A stretch of 55,198 nucleotides of DNA from an uncultured Alphaproteobacteria bacterium (lineage in GTDB: Bacteria > Pseudomonadota > Alphaproteobacteria > Rhodobacterales > Rhodobacteraceae), in the NCBI GenBank assembly GCA_913051655.1, contig CAJXHI010000019.1, forward strand, positions 1-55,198. Direction: 5' to 3'. The translations under genes and the position numbers were made by a program. This document shows positions 1 to 9,178 of this stretch, one piece after another. Positions within the stretch are counted from its first letter, which is position 1; each line of letters starts with the position of its first letter. The notes beneath the pieces are model-generated. The model was not told the DNA's origin, searched no databases, and worked only from the letters and a program-made list of their open reading frames with translations.

Positions 1-55
1 ACCCCCGACCCCTTGATTCGTAGTCAAGTACTCTATCCAGCTGAGCTACCGGTGC
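1..55 (-). tRNA. tRNA-Arg(ACG), partial at left edge
   Basis: The reverse complement begins with a 7-base acceptor strand (GCACCGG) followed by TAGCTC and a D-loop with GCTGGATAGA. An anticodon stem CTTGA/TCAAG then encloses the loop CTACGAA, so the anticodon is ACG and the tRNA reads CGN arginine codons after A34-to-I editing. The variable region and the start of the T arm are present. The rest of the T arm and the 3' acceptor strand lie beyond the window edge. Confidence 0.93.
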
Positions 56-65
56 TTGGAGCGTC

Positions 66-93
66 GTTTATGGTAGGGCGCACAAAAATGCAA
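66..93 (-). promoter_or_regulatory. Candidate promoter of tRNA-Arg
   Basis: On the minus strand a TTGCAT element is followed after 16 bases by ATAAAC, about ten bases before the tRNA 5' end. The -35 is a fair match to the sigma70 consensus and the -10 is weak. The call rests mainly on position. Confidence 0.3.
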
Positions 94-623
94 GGAAAAT
101 TGTGAGAGGGTTCATGGTGCCTTTTAATTTTCTTCGTCACTAAGCCGCACTTTGGACAACAAATCACGAAAGCGGATTCCATACTAGGTCAAGACAGCTT
201 TGCGATTACAGTGTTGATGATCAGAGAGAGCATTGCGGAATCGATTTGATGTGACTGGGTCGCTTCTTAAAGCACTTCGCGACGCAATCGCAACATTACA
301 ATACTTAATAACAGCATTTAACAAAAAGGCTGACCATTTCAGTAGTACCAGCGATCACGATCATAATTAGAGGAAGCTTTGAAAGACGCATGATTTTCTT
401 TGCCACGTCTAAATATTTTAGACGATAAATCAAACCAAAGGCAATGCTCAATAGATCACACTTCAAGGTGATCAAAACAATAAATTGTGACCTAATTCAC
501 TCTTTCATTCGTTAATTCCAAAAACTACAAAATTGTTTAACCTAAGTTAATCAGGTTAAAATGCAGCACAAAACGAGCTTAAATCCGCATCACAACTCTT
601 TTTAGAAAATGCCAATGACATGT
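94..623. other. Spacer between tRNA-Arg and rpmH with no recognisable gene
   Basis: About 530 AT-rich bases. An 8-bp inverted repeat with a 3-base spacer lies at 406-424 (arms CGTCTAAA/TTTAGACG). A minus-strand frame at roughly 315-490 is open for about 60 codons and hydrophobic, but it has no start codon or ribosome binding site at its upstream end, so it is at best a gene remnant. I recognise no family here. Confidence 0.5.
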
Positions 624-652
624 TTGACATAAAGGATGCTTCGTCTTATACG
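624..652 (+). promoter_or_regulatory. Promoter of the rpmH-rnpA operon
   Basis: A perfect -35 TTGACA (624-629) is followed by a 17-base spacer and the -10 TATACG (647-652), about 70 bases before the rpmH start codon. The same -35/-10 pair with the same spacing occurs before rpsL in this window (38237-38265). This supports a shared strong housekeeping promoter type. Confidence 0.75.
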
Positions 653-721
653 CGGGGACTGAAAATATTATGTCGTACAAACCTAAACATACACGACGCT
701 TAAAAATGGAGAACCAGAGCG

Positions 722-856
722 ATGAAACGCACCTACCAACCATCTAATCTGGTGCGTAAGCGGCGCCATGGGTTCCGTGCACGGATGGCAACAAAAGCAG
801 GCCGTAAAATTCTTAACGCACGTCGCGTGCGCGGACGGAAAGAGCTGAGCGCATAA
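722..856 (+). CDS. rpmH: 50S ribosomal protein L34
   Basis: A 44-residue, strongly basic protein beginning MKRTYQPS and containing the family signature [11 protein letters not shown], which is the full length expected for bacterial L34. L34 is a small component of the large subunit that binds 23S rRNA. A purine-rich ribosome binding site (GGAGAACCAGAG) precedes the ATG. It is the first gene of a plus-strand cluster, and rnpA follows as in most bacteria. A minus-strand frame over the same bases is its shadow. Confidence 0.97.
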   Translation: MKRTYQPSNLVRKRRHGFRARMATKAGRKILNARRVRGRKELSA

Positions 857-887
857 TCGGCGTTTGGTCGTCAGACAAAGGCTTTTA

Positions 888-1334
888 ATGATGATACTTT
901 TGCCCGAATCCGATGCCATCGGTCTTCAAGGCAGACCCTCGTCGCATCTTTTTTTGACCGAAGACAAGCCGCAAACGGCTAAGGTAAAAATCCTAAAAAA
1001 ACGCAGTGAATTTTTGTTTGTAGCGAAAGGCGCTTTTTTAAAAACAAGAGGGTTCCTCTTACAAGCGAGAAAACGCGAAAACGCAGGCGAAACTTCATTT
1101 ATGCGTGTTGGATTTACCTGTTCGAAAAAAGTTGGTAACGCAGTTGCGCGAAACCGCGCCAAACGAATTTTGCGAGAAGTTGCCCGTCTTTTTTTACTAA
1201 ACCATGGCAGACCCGGTTGGGATTATGTGCTGATTGGCAAGGCAAAAAAAACTGCAGAGCTTTCTTTTCGTGAATTATGTGATGATTTCAAAATCTGTCT
1301 ATCCAACTTTCATCAAGCAGCAGGCGTAAAATGA
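888..1334 (+). CDS. rnpA: Ribonuclease P protein component
   Basis: The protein subunit that assists the catalytic RNA of RNase P in removing tRNA 5' leaders. The basic RNR motif is visible in the context [14 protein letters not shown], and a KRSEFLFV-type N-terminal helix precedes it. I chose the ATG at 888 because AAAGG lies about seven bases upstream; an ATG at 891 and a longer in-frame GTG at 864 are alternatives. The predicted length of 148 residues is normal, including a poorly conserved N-terminal extension. Its stop overlaps the yidD start as ATGA, which suggests coupled translation. Confidence 0.95.
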   Translation: MMILLPESDAIGLQGRPSSHLFLTEDKPQTAKVKILKKRSEFLFVAKGAFLKTRGFLLQARKRENAGETSFMRVGFTCSKKVGNAVARNRAKRILREVARLFLLNHGRPGWDYVLIGKAKKTAELSFRELCDDFKICLSNFHQAAGVK

Positions 1335-1552
1335 CGCCGCTTGCATATCTCTTTTCTTTGCCTGTGCGTGCGTACCGGACGATTTCCCCTGTTGTTGGGC
1401 GCAATTGCCGGTACGAACCGACTTGTAGCGCCTACGCCATGGAAGCGCTACGCAAACATGGTGGTATTAAAGGCGGATGGCTTACGCTACGCCGGCTTGG
1501 GAGATGCCATCCATGGGGCGGTATGGGAGTGGATGATGTACCCGATTTATGA
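1331..1552 (+). CDS. yidD: Membrane protein insertion efficiency factor YidD
   Basis: A small 73-residue protein of the UPF0161/YidD family. The hallmark [11 protein letters not shown] segment and the later basic [11 protein letters not shown] stretch are both present. It associates with the inner face of the membrane and helps YidC-dependent insertion. It overlaps both rnpA and the following gene by four bases (ATGA), so these genes are almost certainly one transcript. Confidence 0.95.
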   Translation: MTPLAYLFSLPVRAYRTISPVVGRNCRYEPTCSAYAMEALRKHGGIKGGWLTLRRLGRCHPWGGMGVDDVPDL

Positions 1553-2421
1553 AACCATTGGCACGCACAGGTGAGAAAGGTAAAGCGCCGACCATGCCTG
1601 ATAGTAAAAAAAACACTCGTCTCCTTTTTGCCGATGCGCCTTCTACAACAGAGTTCAAAAAACTGCGTAAGCGTATTGTGCGCAACGTGCGGGAGGCGAT
1701 AGAACAATATGGGATGATCGAACGGGATGCGCGATGGCTGATCTGTTTGTCCGGTGGCAAAGACAGTTACACCCTTTTAGCAATTCTTTATGAACTGAAA
1801 TGGCGGGGACTGTTGCCTATTGACCTTTTGGCCTGCAATCTTGATCAAGGACAGCCCGGTTTTCCCAAAACCGTTCTGCCGGCATTTTTGAAAGAGATGC
1901 AAGTGCCCCATCGCATCGAATATCAAGACACCTATTCGGTTGTGAAAAATAAAATTCCAGAAGGGCGGACGTTCTGCGCGCTATGTTCACGACTACGGCG
2001 GGGTCATCTTTACCGGATCGCACGCGAGGAGGGATGCAGCGCTGTTGTGCTTGGTCATCACCGCGACGATATTCTTGAAACCTTTTTAATGAATCTCTTT
2101 CACGGCGGGCGCTTGGCCACAATGCCACCAAAGCTTTTGAACGAAGAGGGCGATATCTTTGTATATCGCCCTCTTGCCCATGTCGCCGAGGTAGATTGTG
2201 AAAAATTCGCCCGCGATATGCGATACCCAATCATTCCATGCGATTTATGTGGGTCTCAGGACGGGTTGCACCGACAGCAGGTGAAACAAATCCTTGATGG
2301 ATGGGAGATCAATAGCCCCGGTCGCCGGCGAGTCATGTTCCGAGCCCTTATGAACGCCCGCCCGTCTCACCTCTTGGATCCAAAGCTATTTGATTTCGCG
2401 GGTCTTACCATACCAACATGA
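1549..2421 (+). CDS. ttcA: tRNA 2-thiocytidine(32) synthetase TtcA
   Basis: A PP-loop ATPase that thiolates C32 of certain tRNAs using an iron-sulfur cluster. The ATP pyrophosphatase loop SGGKDS is at residues 68-73. Two CxxC motifs at C143/C146 and C231/C234 match the cluster ligands of TtcA. At 290 residues the length is normal. The start overlaps the yidD stop by four bases; a second ATG at residue 16 could also serve as the start. It is an RNA-modification gene placed in the rnpA-yidD-yidC cluster. Confidence 0.93.
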   Translation: MKPLARTGEKGKAPTMPDSKKNTRLLFADAPSTTEFKKLRKRIVRNVREAIEQYGMIERDARWLICLSGGKDSYTLLAILYELKWRGLLPIDLLACNLDQGQPGFPKTVLPAFLKEMQVPHRIEYQDTYSVVKNKIPEGRTFCALCSRLRRGHLYRIAREEGCSAVVLGHHRDDILETFLMNLFHGGRLATMPPKLLNEEGDIFVYRPLAHVAEVDCEKFARDMRYPIIPCDLCGSQDGLHRQQVKQILDGWEINSPGRRRVMFRALMNARPSHLLDPKLFDFAGLTIPT

Positions 2422-2586
2422 ACCGACGCTTTCGTCCCAATTGAGCGATAAAGATTTTGTCACGCAGCCTCGCCCCAGAAACGACAGAATCTGTGCGTAA
2501 ATTTCTAAAAAACCCAATCTAGACTTGACCTTTTGTTCGTGACGTCCTTTATCGCCCTAAACGCGTTGGTAGCCGGTGAAAGACAT

Positions 2587-4383
2587 ATGGACGATCAAAA
2601 CAGAAATCTCATTTTAGCCTCTGTACTGAGTTTCCTTGTGATTGTGGTGTGGTTCATCTTCTTCCCACCTCCAGAGCCTGTTCAGCCACCAAAGCAAGAC
2701 ACCGCGGAATCAGCCGCAACCACACAGAACAGAACACTTCCAAGGCTGGCGCAATCGGATTCTTTTTCAACCGGTGCAACGGTATCTGCTGCTAAAGAAG
2801 CTCCAAGAATTGCGATTGAGACAGAAAAGCTCAGTGGAACAATTTCTCTGAAAGGTGGGCGCCTCGATGACCTGTCTTTGCTGGGCTACAAGGTAAATTT
2901 AAGTGATGCGGCAGACAATGTGACGCTTCTACGCCCTGTCGGCCAAGAGGGTGCATATTATGCAACATATGGCTGGGCAGCATTAAACGGCGTCACGGCC
3001 GATCTGGTTCCCACACCAGATACTCGGTGGAGTGTCAGCGGCAATGACCGTCTGACCGTCTCCTCTCCTGTCAAATTGGTCTGGGACAATGGCGCAGGTT
3101 TGAAATTCATCCGTACTATTTCCATTGATAAAGATTACCTGTTTACCATTCAGCAAGCCGTTGAAAATGCTTCAGAATCCAATGTTGAATTGCGCCCCTA
3201 TGGTCTGATCAGGCGCAGCGGTGAACCAAAGGATGTGAAAAATTTCTTCATTTTGCACGAGGGTCTTGTGCGGATGTCAGATGGTGAACTCGCAGAAGAT
3301 TCATATAAAAATATGCGCAACTACGATGTTAATGAGCGTGAAGGTACACCAGCAGAACGCCTAGAAGTGACAGAAAACGGATGGGTCGGATTTACGGATC
3401 ACTTTTGGATGACAACCCTCATCCCATCCCCAGGAACGGCATTTCGTTCGACAGGCAAATACTATGAGCAGGCTGATATCTATCAGGCCGAAACAGTTCT
3501 TCCTGTTGTCAGTCTGGCGAGAGGACAATCTGCCTCTGTGGAAACTCAGTTTTTTGCCGGTGCCAAAGAATGGGAAGCTATCCGCTTTTATGAGCAAAAT
3601 GGCGTTGAGGGTTTTGTGGATAGCATCGATTGGGGTTGGTTCTTTTTCCTGACAAAACCAATCTTCATTGTACTCCACTGGCTGAACCAAGTTATTGGGA
3701 ACATGGGTTGGGCTATCATTGGTCTTACGCTTTTGATCAAAGCACTTCTCTTTCCGTTAGCTTATAAATCTTATGTTTCAATGGCAAAGATGAAAGAACT
3801 CCAGCCTCAAATGGAAAAGCTCAAGGAGCAGGCAGGCAATGATCGCCAAAAACTTCAGCAGGGCATGATGGAGCTTTACAAGAAAGAAAAGGTAAACCCA
3901 GCCTCCGGCTGTTTACCAATCCTGTTGCAGATCCCGATCTTCTTTTCGCTGTATAAGGTGATCTTTGTGACGCTCGAATTGCGCCACGCACCTTGGGTTG
4001 GTTGGATCAAAGACCTTAGCGCCCCTGACCCCTCTTCAATAATGAACCTTTTTGGGCTGTTACCTTTCGACACGCCCGAACCGGGTTCTATTATGGCTTT
4101 GATCTTCCTCGGTATTTTGCCTTTGATATTGGGTATTTCCATGTGGCTCCAACAAAAGCTGAACCCAGCGCCGACGGATCCAACACAAGCGATGATCTTT
4201 GCTTGGATGCCTTGGGTATTTATGTTCATGCTCGGCTCTTTTGCCAGTGGCTTGCTTGTTTACTGGATTGCTAACAACATGATCACTTTCACCCAGCAGT
4301 ACATCATCATGCGCTCTCAAGGATACAAACCGGATGTATTTGGAAACATTACAAAAAGTTTCCAGAAAAAGTCCAAGGGTTAA
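2587..4383 (+). CDS. yidC: Membrane protein insertase YidC
   Basis: The inner-membrane insertase of the YidC/Oxa1/Alb3 family, 598 residues, with the Gram-negative architecture. An N-terminal membrane anchor (residues about 6-26) is followed by a proline/glutamine-rich linker and a large periplasmic beta-domain to about residue 330. A C-terminal five-helix insertase core follows, containing AYKSYVSMAKMKELQPQ and the NPASGCLPILLQIPIFFSLY block. The ATG at 2587 is preceded by GGTGAAAG; an earlier in-frame ATG (2533) has no such site. It works with SecYEG, also encoded in this window. Confidence 0.97.
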   Translation: MDDQNRNLILASVLSFLVIVVWFIFFPPPEPVQPPKQDTAESAATTQNRTLPRLAQSDSFSTGATVSAAKEAPRIAIETEKLSGTISLKGGRLDDLSLLGYKVNLSDAADNVTLLRPVGQEGAYYATYGWAALNGVTADLVPTPDTRWSVSGNDRLTVSSPVKLVWDNGAGLKFIRTISIDKDYLFTIQQAVENASESNVELRPYGLIRRSGEPKDVKNFFILHEGLVRMSDGELAEDSYKNMRNYDVNEREGTPAERLEVTENGWVGFTDHFWMTTLIPSPGTAFRSTGKYYEQADIYQAETVLPVVSLARGQSASVETQFFAGAKEWEAIRFYEQNGVEGFVDSIDWGWFFFLTKPIFIVLHWLNQVIGNMGWAIIGLTLLIKALLFPLAYKSYVSMAKMKELQPQMEKLKEQAGNDRQKLQQGMMELYKKEKVNPASGCLPILLQIPIFFSLYKVIFVTLELRHAPWVGWIKDLSAPDPSSIMNLFGLLPFDTPEPGSIMALIFLGILPLILGISMWLQQKLNPAPTDPTQAMIFAWMPWVFMFMLGSFASGLLVYWIANNMITFTQQYIIMRSQGYKPDVFGNITKSFQKKSKG

Positions 4384-4395
4384 AAGGAAAACTTC

Positions 4396-5142
4396 ATGGG
4401 CCAATTAATAGAAATTTGGCGACATCCCATCAAATCACACGGGCGGGAAGCCTTGGAAAGTGTTGAGATGACTGCAGGAGATACCATTCCTGGTGACCGC
4501 GCCTATGCCGTGACCCATGACCAGTCCGATGCAGATGGAAGCACTTGGGTACCCTGTCAGAATTTTTCCCGGGGCTCCAAAGCGCCGGAACTGATGGCGA
4601 TTGATTTGACTTGGAACGAACAGCAAAATACCATGACGCTAACCCACCCAAAACTGCCTGATTTGGTCATCAATCCCGACGACGCAGAAGATCAGAAACG
4701 CTTTCTGGTATGGGAAGCTTCTCTGATGCCAGATAACCGTGCCCAATCCGCAAAGCTCGTAAGGGCCGTAGCTAGGGGTATGACCGATACCGATTATCCC
4801 TCCATAACCATCGGAAATATGTCCTCGCATAGAGCGGTAGCGCAAAAGCTTGGAAAACGTATTTCTCATCTGCGCTGGCGTTGCAATTTCTGGCTCGATG
4901 GGCTGGGACCGTGGGAAGAATTTGAATGGATTGGCAAAGATGTTATGATTGGCGATGTCAGCTTTGAGGTGCGTGAACGCTGTGTTAGATGCCTTTCAAC
5001 CACCGCCAACCCAAAAACCGGAGTGCGCGACGCTGACACGCTTGGTGCCCTTGAGACATGGGGTCACCGTGAATTCACAGTCTACGCTACACCAAAAACA
5101 AGCGGAACGTTGCGCATTGGTGACCCGGTCCGGTTGGCCTGA
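4396..5142 (+). CDS. MOSC domain-containing protein
   Basis: A 248-residue protein with an N-terminal MOSC beta-barrel region (begins QLIEIWRHPIKSHG) and a C-terminal MOSC core containing the conserved RCVRCLSTTANPKTGVRD segment. Its cysteine is the putative persulfide or molybdenum-cofactor-sulfur ligand of the family. MOSC proteins handle sulfur or act as molybdenum-cofactor enzymes; the substrate of this one is unknown. It lies between yidC and yihA, 12 bases after yidC and with a TGATG overlap into yihA, an arrangement usual in Rhodobacteraceae. Confidence 0.88.
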   Translation: MGQLIEIWRHPIKSHGREALESVEMTAGDTIPGDRAYAVTHDQSDADGSTWVPCQNFSRGSKAPELMAIDLTWNEQQNTMTLTHPKLPDLVINPDDAEDQKRFLVWEASLMPDNRAQSAKLVRAVARGMTDTDYPSITIGNMSSHRAVAQKLGKRISHLRWRCNFWLDGLGPWEEFEWIGKDVMIGDVSFEVRERCVRCLSTTANPKTGVRDADTLGALETWGHREFTVYATPKTSGTLRIGDPVRLA

Positions 5143-5792
5143 TGGCAGTTTCCTTTTCATTGACGCCAGAACCTCAAAACGACGCGCTTGAAATTGGGCG
5201 GCGTTTGTTTGCAGGACAGACTGGTTTTCTTAAGGGCGTGGTTGCAATTTCCGGCCTTCCGGCAGATGATCGGCTTGAAATCTGTTTTGCGGGCCGCTCA
5301 AACGTTGGTAAATCGACTTTGATAAATGCAGTGACCGGACGAAAGTCGCTCGCTCGTACCTCCAACACACCCGGCCGTACACAAGAAATAAACTTTTTCA
5401 TAGTTGGCAACCGTCATTATCTCGTTGATCTACCAGGATATGGATATGCTAATGCGCCGGTGACTGTTATCGAAAAATGGCAACGGCTTGTGAAACAGTA
5501 CCTTTCTAACCGCCAATCTTTGCGACGGGCTTTTGTACTCATCGACAGCAGACACGGGATAACGAAGGTGGATGAACAAATCCTATCCTTGCTTGATAGC
5601 GCTGCAGTGACCTTTCAAATTGTCCTAACCAAGGCGGATAAGATCAAAGAGAGCGAACGGAGAAAAACGCTACAACAGGTGAGCAAAGCATTGCAGGCCC
5701 ATCCTGCAGCCTTTCCCGAAATCCTCATTACCTCCTCTGAAAAAGGTTGGGGAATCCCCATCTTGCGCAGTGTTATTGCCACGCTACTTTAA
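5142..5792 (+). CDS. yihA: Ribosome biogenesis GTP-binding protein YihA/YsxC (EngB)
   Basis: A TrmE-Era-EngA-YihA-Septin-class GTPase needed for late assembly of the 50S subunit. The G1 loop GRSNVGKS is at residues 51-58, the G3 motif DLPG at 96-99, and the G4 motif TKAD at 163-166. The G2 region TSNTPGRTQ is also typical. At 216 residues the length is normal. The start overlaps the stop of the MOSC gene. Confidence 0.95.
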   Translation: MAVSFSLTPEPQNDALEIGRRLFAGQTGFLKGVVAISGLPADDRLEICFAGRSNVGKSTLINAVTGRKSLARTSNTPGRTQEINFFIVGNRHYLVDLPGYGYANAPVTVIEKWQRLVKQYLSNRQSLRRAFVLIDSRHGITKVDEQILSLLDSAAVTFQIVLTKADKIKESERRKTLQQVSKALQAHPAAFPEILITSSEKGWGIPILRSVIATLL

Positions 5793-5858
5793 CGACGGCT
5801 TTTGCTTGCCAGCATGCTCTATTCTGTGACAAATGCATCCTGTGCAAAGGATGTTGAG

Positions 5859-6743
5859 ATGACTGAACCTAAAGAAACGCGAAGCTCTGCCGAAACGGCC
5901 AAAACTTTGGCCCAAGCACTGCCGTATATGCAGCGTTATGACAATGCCATTGTTGTAATCAAACTTGGTGGACATGCCATGGGCAGTGATAAGTCAATGG
6001 ATATGTTTGCCCGTGATGTCGTTTTGATGCGCCAGGTTGGCGTCAATCCGGTCATCATCAATGGCGGTGGCCCGATGATTAACCAGATGTTGGAGAAACT
6101 GGGTATCAAATCAGTATTTAAAAACGGCAAACGCATCACTGATGAAGCCACTATGGAAGTCGTTGAAATGGTACTTTCGGGTAGCGTCAACAAGCGGATC
6201 GTTCAAGCGATTAATCGCGTAGGTGGCTACGCAGTCGGGCTTTCAGGCAAAGATGCAAACCTCATTCTTTGTGATCAAGCCGAAGGCGGCTTTGGGCTCG
6301 TAGGCAAACCCAGAAAAATAAATCCTAAGGTACTGAAAACTCTTTTTGGGGCTGGTATGATTCCTGTTATTTCCCCGCTTGGCGCAGGTGTAAATGGGGA
6401 AACATATAATATTAATGGCGATACCGCTGCAGGTGTAATCGCTGCAGGGTTAAACGCGGACCGACTTTTACTTTTGACAGATGTGGATGGGGTAAAAGAC
6501 GCAGCTGGAAAAATCATTCCAGAGCTGACTCCGGATACAATAGAAAAGCTCATCGCAGACGGCACGATTTCCGGTGGGATGATCCCAAAAACCAAAACCG
6601 CATTAAACGCAATTGAGGGCGGCGTGCGTGCGGCCGTGATCTTAGATGGACGCGAGCCAAACGCTTGTTTGCTAGAACTCTTCACCGAACAAGGCGCGGG
6701 TACAATAATACGCTCAACAGCCCAACCGCATGCGGTATCATAA
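5859..6743 (+). CDS. argB: Acetylglutamate kinase
   Basis: Catalyses phosphorylation of N-acetylglutamate, the second step of arginine biosynthesis. The amino-acid-kinase fold is evident from KLGGHAMG near the N-terminus, the NGGGPMI glycine loop, and a C-terminal [18 protein letters not shown] segment typical of ArgB. I chose the ATG at 5859 because AAAGGA lies seven bases upstream, which gives 294 residues; a 19-residue longer version starting at 5802 has no such site. It ends the plus-strand cluster; the DNA beyond it is eroded. Confidence 0.95.
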   Translation: MTEPKETRSSAETAKTLAQALPYMQRYDNAIVVIKLGGHAMGSDKSMDMFARDVVLMRQVGVNPVIINGGGPMINQMLEKLGIKSVFKNGKRITDEATMEVVEMVLSGSVNKRIVQAINRVGGYAVGLSGKDANLILCDQAEGGFGLVGKPRKINPKVLKTLFGAGMIPVISPLGAGVNGETYNINGDTAAGVIAAGLNADRLLLLTDVDGVKDAAGKIIPELTPDTIEKLIADGTISGGMIPKTKTALNAIEGGVRAAVILDGREPNACLLELFTEQGAGTIIRSTAQPHAVS

Positions 6744-6780
6744 TCGTTGCGATTTGAAACCTCGAACACAGCTTAAAATC

Positions 6781-7365
6781 ATGGAGCACGAAGTTCTTAT
6801 TCGGCTTGGTGCCTTTCTCGGCCTGTTCGCAGTTTTTGCTGTGTTTGAACGTATTGCGCCGAAAGTTGCCTTTAATCGCCCGGTCAAATTGCACTGGATC
6901 ACCCGTTTTTCCGTTATGCTGATCAATACACTGATTTTGCGCCTAAATGTTGCTTGCCCTTCCGTTTTTGGCTACGCGGGCCGCCTTAAAAGCTGCTTGG
7001 CTTGGATGGGTACTTTTCAATGATTTGGACTAGGCGCTTTGGATAGAGGGCCTAATGTCCTTACTAATTTTGGATTTCGTCAAATGTGCGCAGCCTTTGA
7101 TTTCCATAAGTTTGCCCTGCTGTGGAGATTAGATCGAATGCGCCATACAAATTTAGATTTTGATGTCTCCGCCGCTATCCGGTTTCACCCAGTTGAAATT
7201 GCCCTCAATTGAACCACCTCGTTCAATAACACCAATATTTCACTTCCAGCGAAATTCGAACGAGCGTTAAGATAGTTCATCACTACACTGGACATGCACC
7301 GTATCCACCATTCGGTACAGAGAGAGAACCATGACAGCAATATGCATTTGCACTCTCTGTTTGTA
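6781..7365 (+). pseudogene. Decayed sterol desaturase/fatty acid hydroxylase family gene
   Basis: Protein homology can be read in order through all three frames. The N-terminal part (MEHEVLIRLGAFLGLFAVF...) is intact to about 6955. A frameshift leads into AAWLGWVLFNDLD followed by a TAG where the family has tryptophan. A further shift gives LLWRLDRMRHTNLDFDVS and RFHPVEI, ending in TGA. Then comes FNNTNISLPAKFERALR, a TAG, and the histidine motif DMHRIHHSVQRENHDSN. These correspond to the HxxxH/HxxHH di-iron histidine boxes of the superfamily. The gene therefore carries several frameshifts and stops and cannot make the enzyme. Confidence 0.8.
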
Positions 7366-8401
7366 AGCGTCTCTTTGGCTTTCATTTTTGCGCATTATGG
7401 AAGGCCTTGCCGCACAGTTTAATGCTATCTTGCTTCTGCCTTTAGGGAGTCCGCCCTATCGTCCATTTTATTCTTGGGCCTTAAGAACGGATCATATACA
7501 TCTATCGTCAATCAAATTTCGGGTGCACCATCAGATCGGACTATTTGTGTGTTTCAGAGGGGCACTAGCATTTAAAGAATAAATTTCGCTGCAGGCGCAC
7601 TCGGGACAATTGCCCAGTATTGGCTACCCTGCCCCTTGCATTACGACCTCTCCAGTAAATGCATTTGATGGCAAAAGCTACGTTGCCAAAACGTGAAAAT
7701 CCCATATGACGAGCGTCAATTCCAGACAACACAGCACCCGAGGTTGTGCCGCGCGGCATTCTTGCCCAATCTCTCAGAGCTTCAGCCGAGTACCGATACA
7801 ATCGGAATTCCATATGAAAACATTTATGTAATGGCCCTGAACCTTATTTTGATGCGATACGCCAAATCCATTTGGGATCAACCTGCTGGAGATCATGACT
7901 ATGCTTTGAACGACTTGGAATATTCTTTGGCAAGAATGACGGGCGCTTGGTTGAAATATTTTGGATATCTGCTTAAAACGTCGATATAGACTGCACATCG
8001 TACAAGCAAAATCCTTTATGTACTTGGGGAGACAACTGGTAAGGTTGAATTTCTACCGTGTCTCTATCACCCAAATGCTCAAAATTCATAAAGCCCACTC
8101 CAATCGGCCACGGCACCTTTGATAACATTGATATCGCATAGTCTAGAGATTACAGCAATTTGCCGAGCCACTTGCAAGCCACCCCCCGTTACACGATCAG
8201 TTTTACGACTTCCCAAATTGCGCGACATTTGTCGATGCGTTTGATATTAATGTTTATAAAGATCCACATTTTTAAGACAGGGAATTCATTAAACTTCTCT
8301 ATTTCCTAAGAATCAAAATTATAATTTCACAATTCCGACTGCAAAAACAGCGCAAAGTGATGCATTTTGGCGTTCCAAAAATATCAAAAAAACTGGCTTA
8401 G
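7366..8401. other. Eroded intergenic DNA, no gene recognised
   Basis: About 1 kb between the desaturase pseudogene and bztD. A plus frame at 7693-7989 (98 codons) and a minus frame at 7565-7813 (82 codons) are open on overlapping bases. Neither has a ribosome binding site or a family signature that I recognise. A minus-strand frame near 8075-8215 reads like a protein fragment (TDRVTGGGLQVARQIAVI). I take the stretch to be remnants of one or more deleted genes that cannot be identified by eye. Confidence 0.45.
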
Positions 8402-9166
8402 TTAATGACCCAAGATTTGGCTTAAGAACAGCTTTGTGCGATCTGATTGTGGATTTTTAAAGAATGACTCTGGTTCGTTCTGCTCCACAATCTGGCCCTG
8501 ATCCATAAAGATCACGCGATTGGCCACCTGACGAGCAAAGCCCATTTCATGGGTCACAACCAGCATCGTCATGCCCTCTTCGGCAAGCTCAATCATTGTA
8601 TCAAGCACCTCTTTGATCATCTCTGGATCAAGTGCAGAAGTGGGTTCATCAAACAACATGATCCGCGGTCTCATGCACAAAGAACGTGCGATAGCAACTC
8701 TCTGCTGTTGACCGCCTGAAAGTTGACCTGGGTATTTATTTGCCTGTTCGGGAATTTTCACCTTTTCAAGGAAATGCATGGCCGTTTCGTCAGCGTCTTT
8801 CTTGGGCGTTTTACGCACCCAAATCGGCGCCAATGTGCAGTTTTCGAGAATGCTCAGATGAGGAAACAAATTAAAGTGCTGAAACACCATACCTACTTCA
8901 GAACGTATTTTATCGATATTTTTAACATCAGATGACAAGAGCGTACCGTCCACAACAATCTCACCCCTTTGGTGTTCCTCCAATGCGTTGATACAACGGA
9001 TCAACGTTGATTTACCAGATCCAGAAGGACCGCAAATCACGATCCGTTCACCGCGATTTACATTAAGGTCAATGTCACGCAGAACGTGAAACGATCCGTA
9101 CCATTTGTTCATATTGTTTATACTGATTGCAACTTCGTCAGAGACTTCCATTTTCACCTGAGCCAT
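8402..9166 (-). CDS. bztD: Glutamate/glutamine/aspartate/asparagine ABC transporter ATP-binding protein
   Basis: The ATPase subunit of a polar amino-acid importer, 254 residues. The Walker A motif GPSGSGKS is at 46-53, the ABC signature LSGGQ at 149-153, Walker B ending LFDEP at about 170-175, and the switch histidine at 206 (VTHEMGF). The high similarity to GlnQ/AapP-type ATPases and the position as last gene of bztABCD support the substrate call. It starts 12 bases after bztC. I see no clear terminator downstream. Confidence 0.94.
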   Translation of the reverse strand: MAQVKMEVSDEVAISINNMNKWYGSFHVLRDIDLNVNRGERIVICGPSGSGKSTLIRCINALEEHQRGEIVVDGTLLSSDVKNIDKIRSEVGMVFQHFNLFPHLSILENCTLAPIWVRKTPKKDADETAMHFLEKVKIPEQANKYPGQLSGGQQQRVAIARSLCMRPRIMLFDEPTSALDPEMIKEVLDTMIELAEEGMTMLVVTHEMGFARQVANRVIFMDQGQIVEQNEPESFFKNPQSDRTKLFLSQILGH

Positions 9167-9178
9167 TTTGCACCTTCC

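Noticed and set aside
406-424. AT-rich inverted repeat as a terminator
   Set aside because: There is no following T-tract and no gene ends nearby.
683-919. Minus-strand open frames over rpmH and rnpA
   Set aside because: They are antisense shadows of clearly recognisable L34 and RNase P protein genes and have no family features.
2533-2586. N-terminal extension of YidC from an earlier ATG
   Set aside because: YidC normally begins MDDQNRNLI-like, and the ATG at 2587 has the ribosome binding site.
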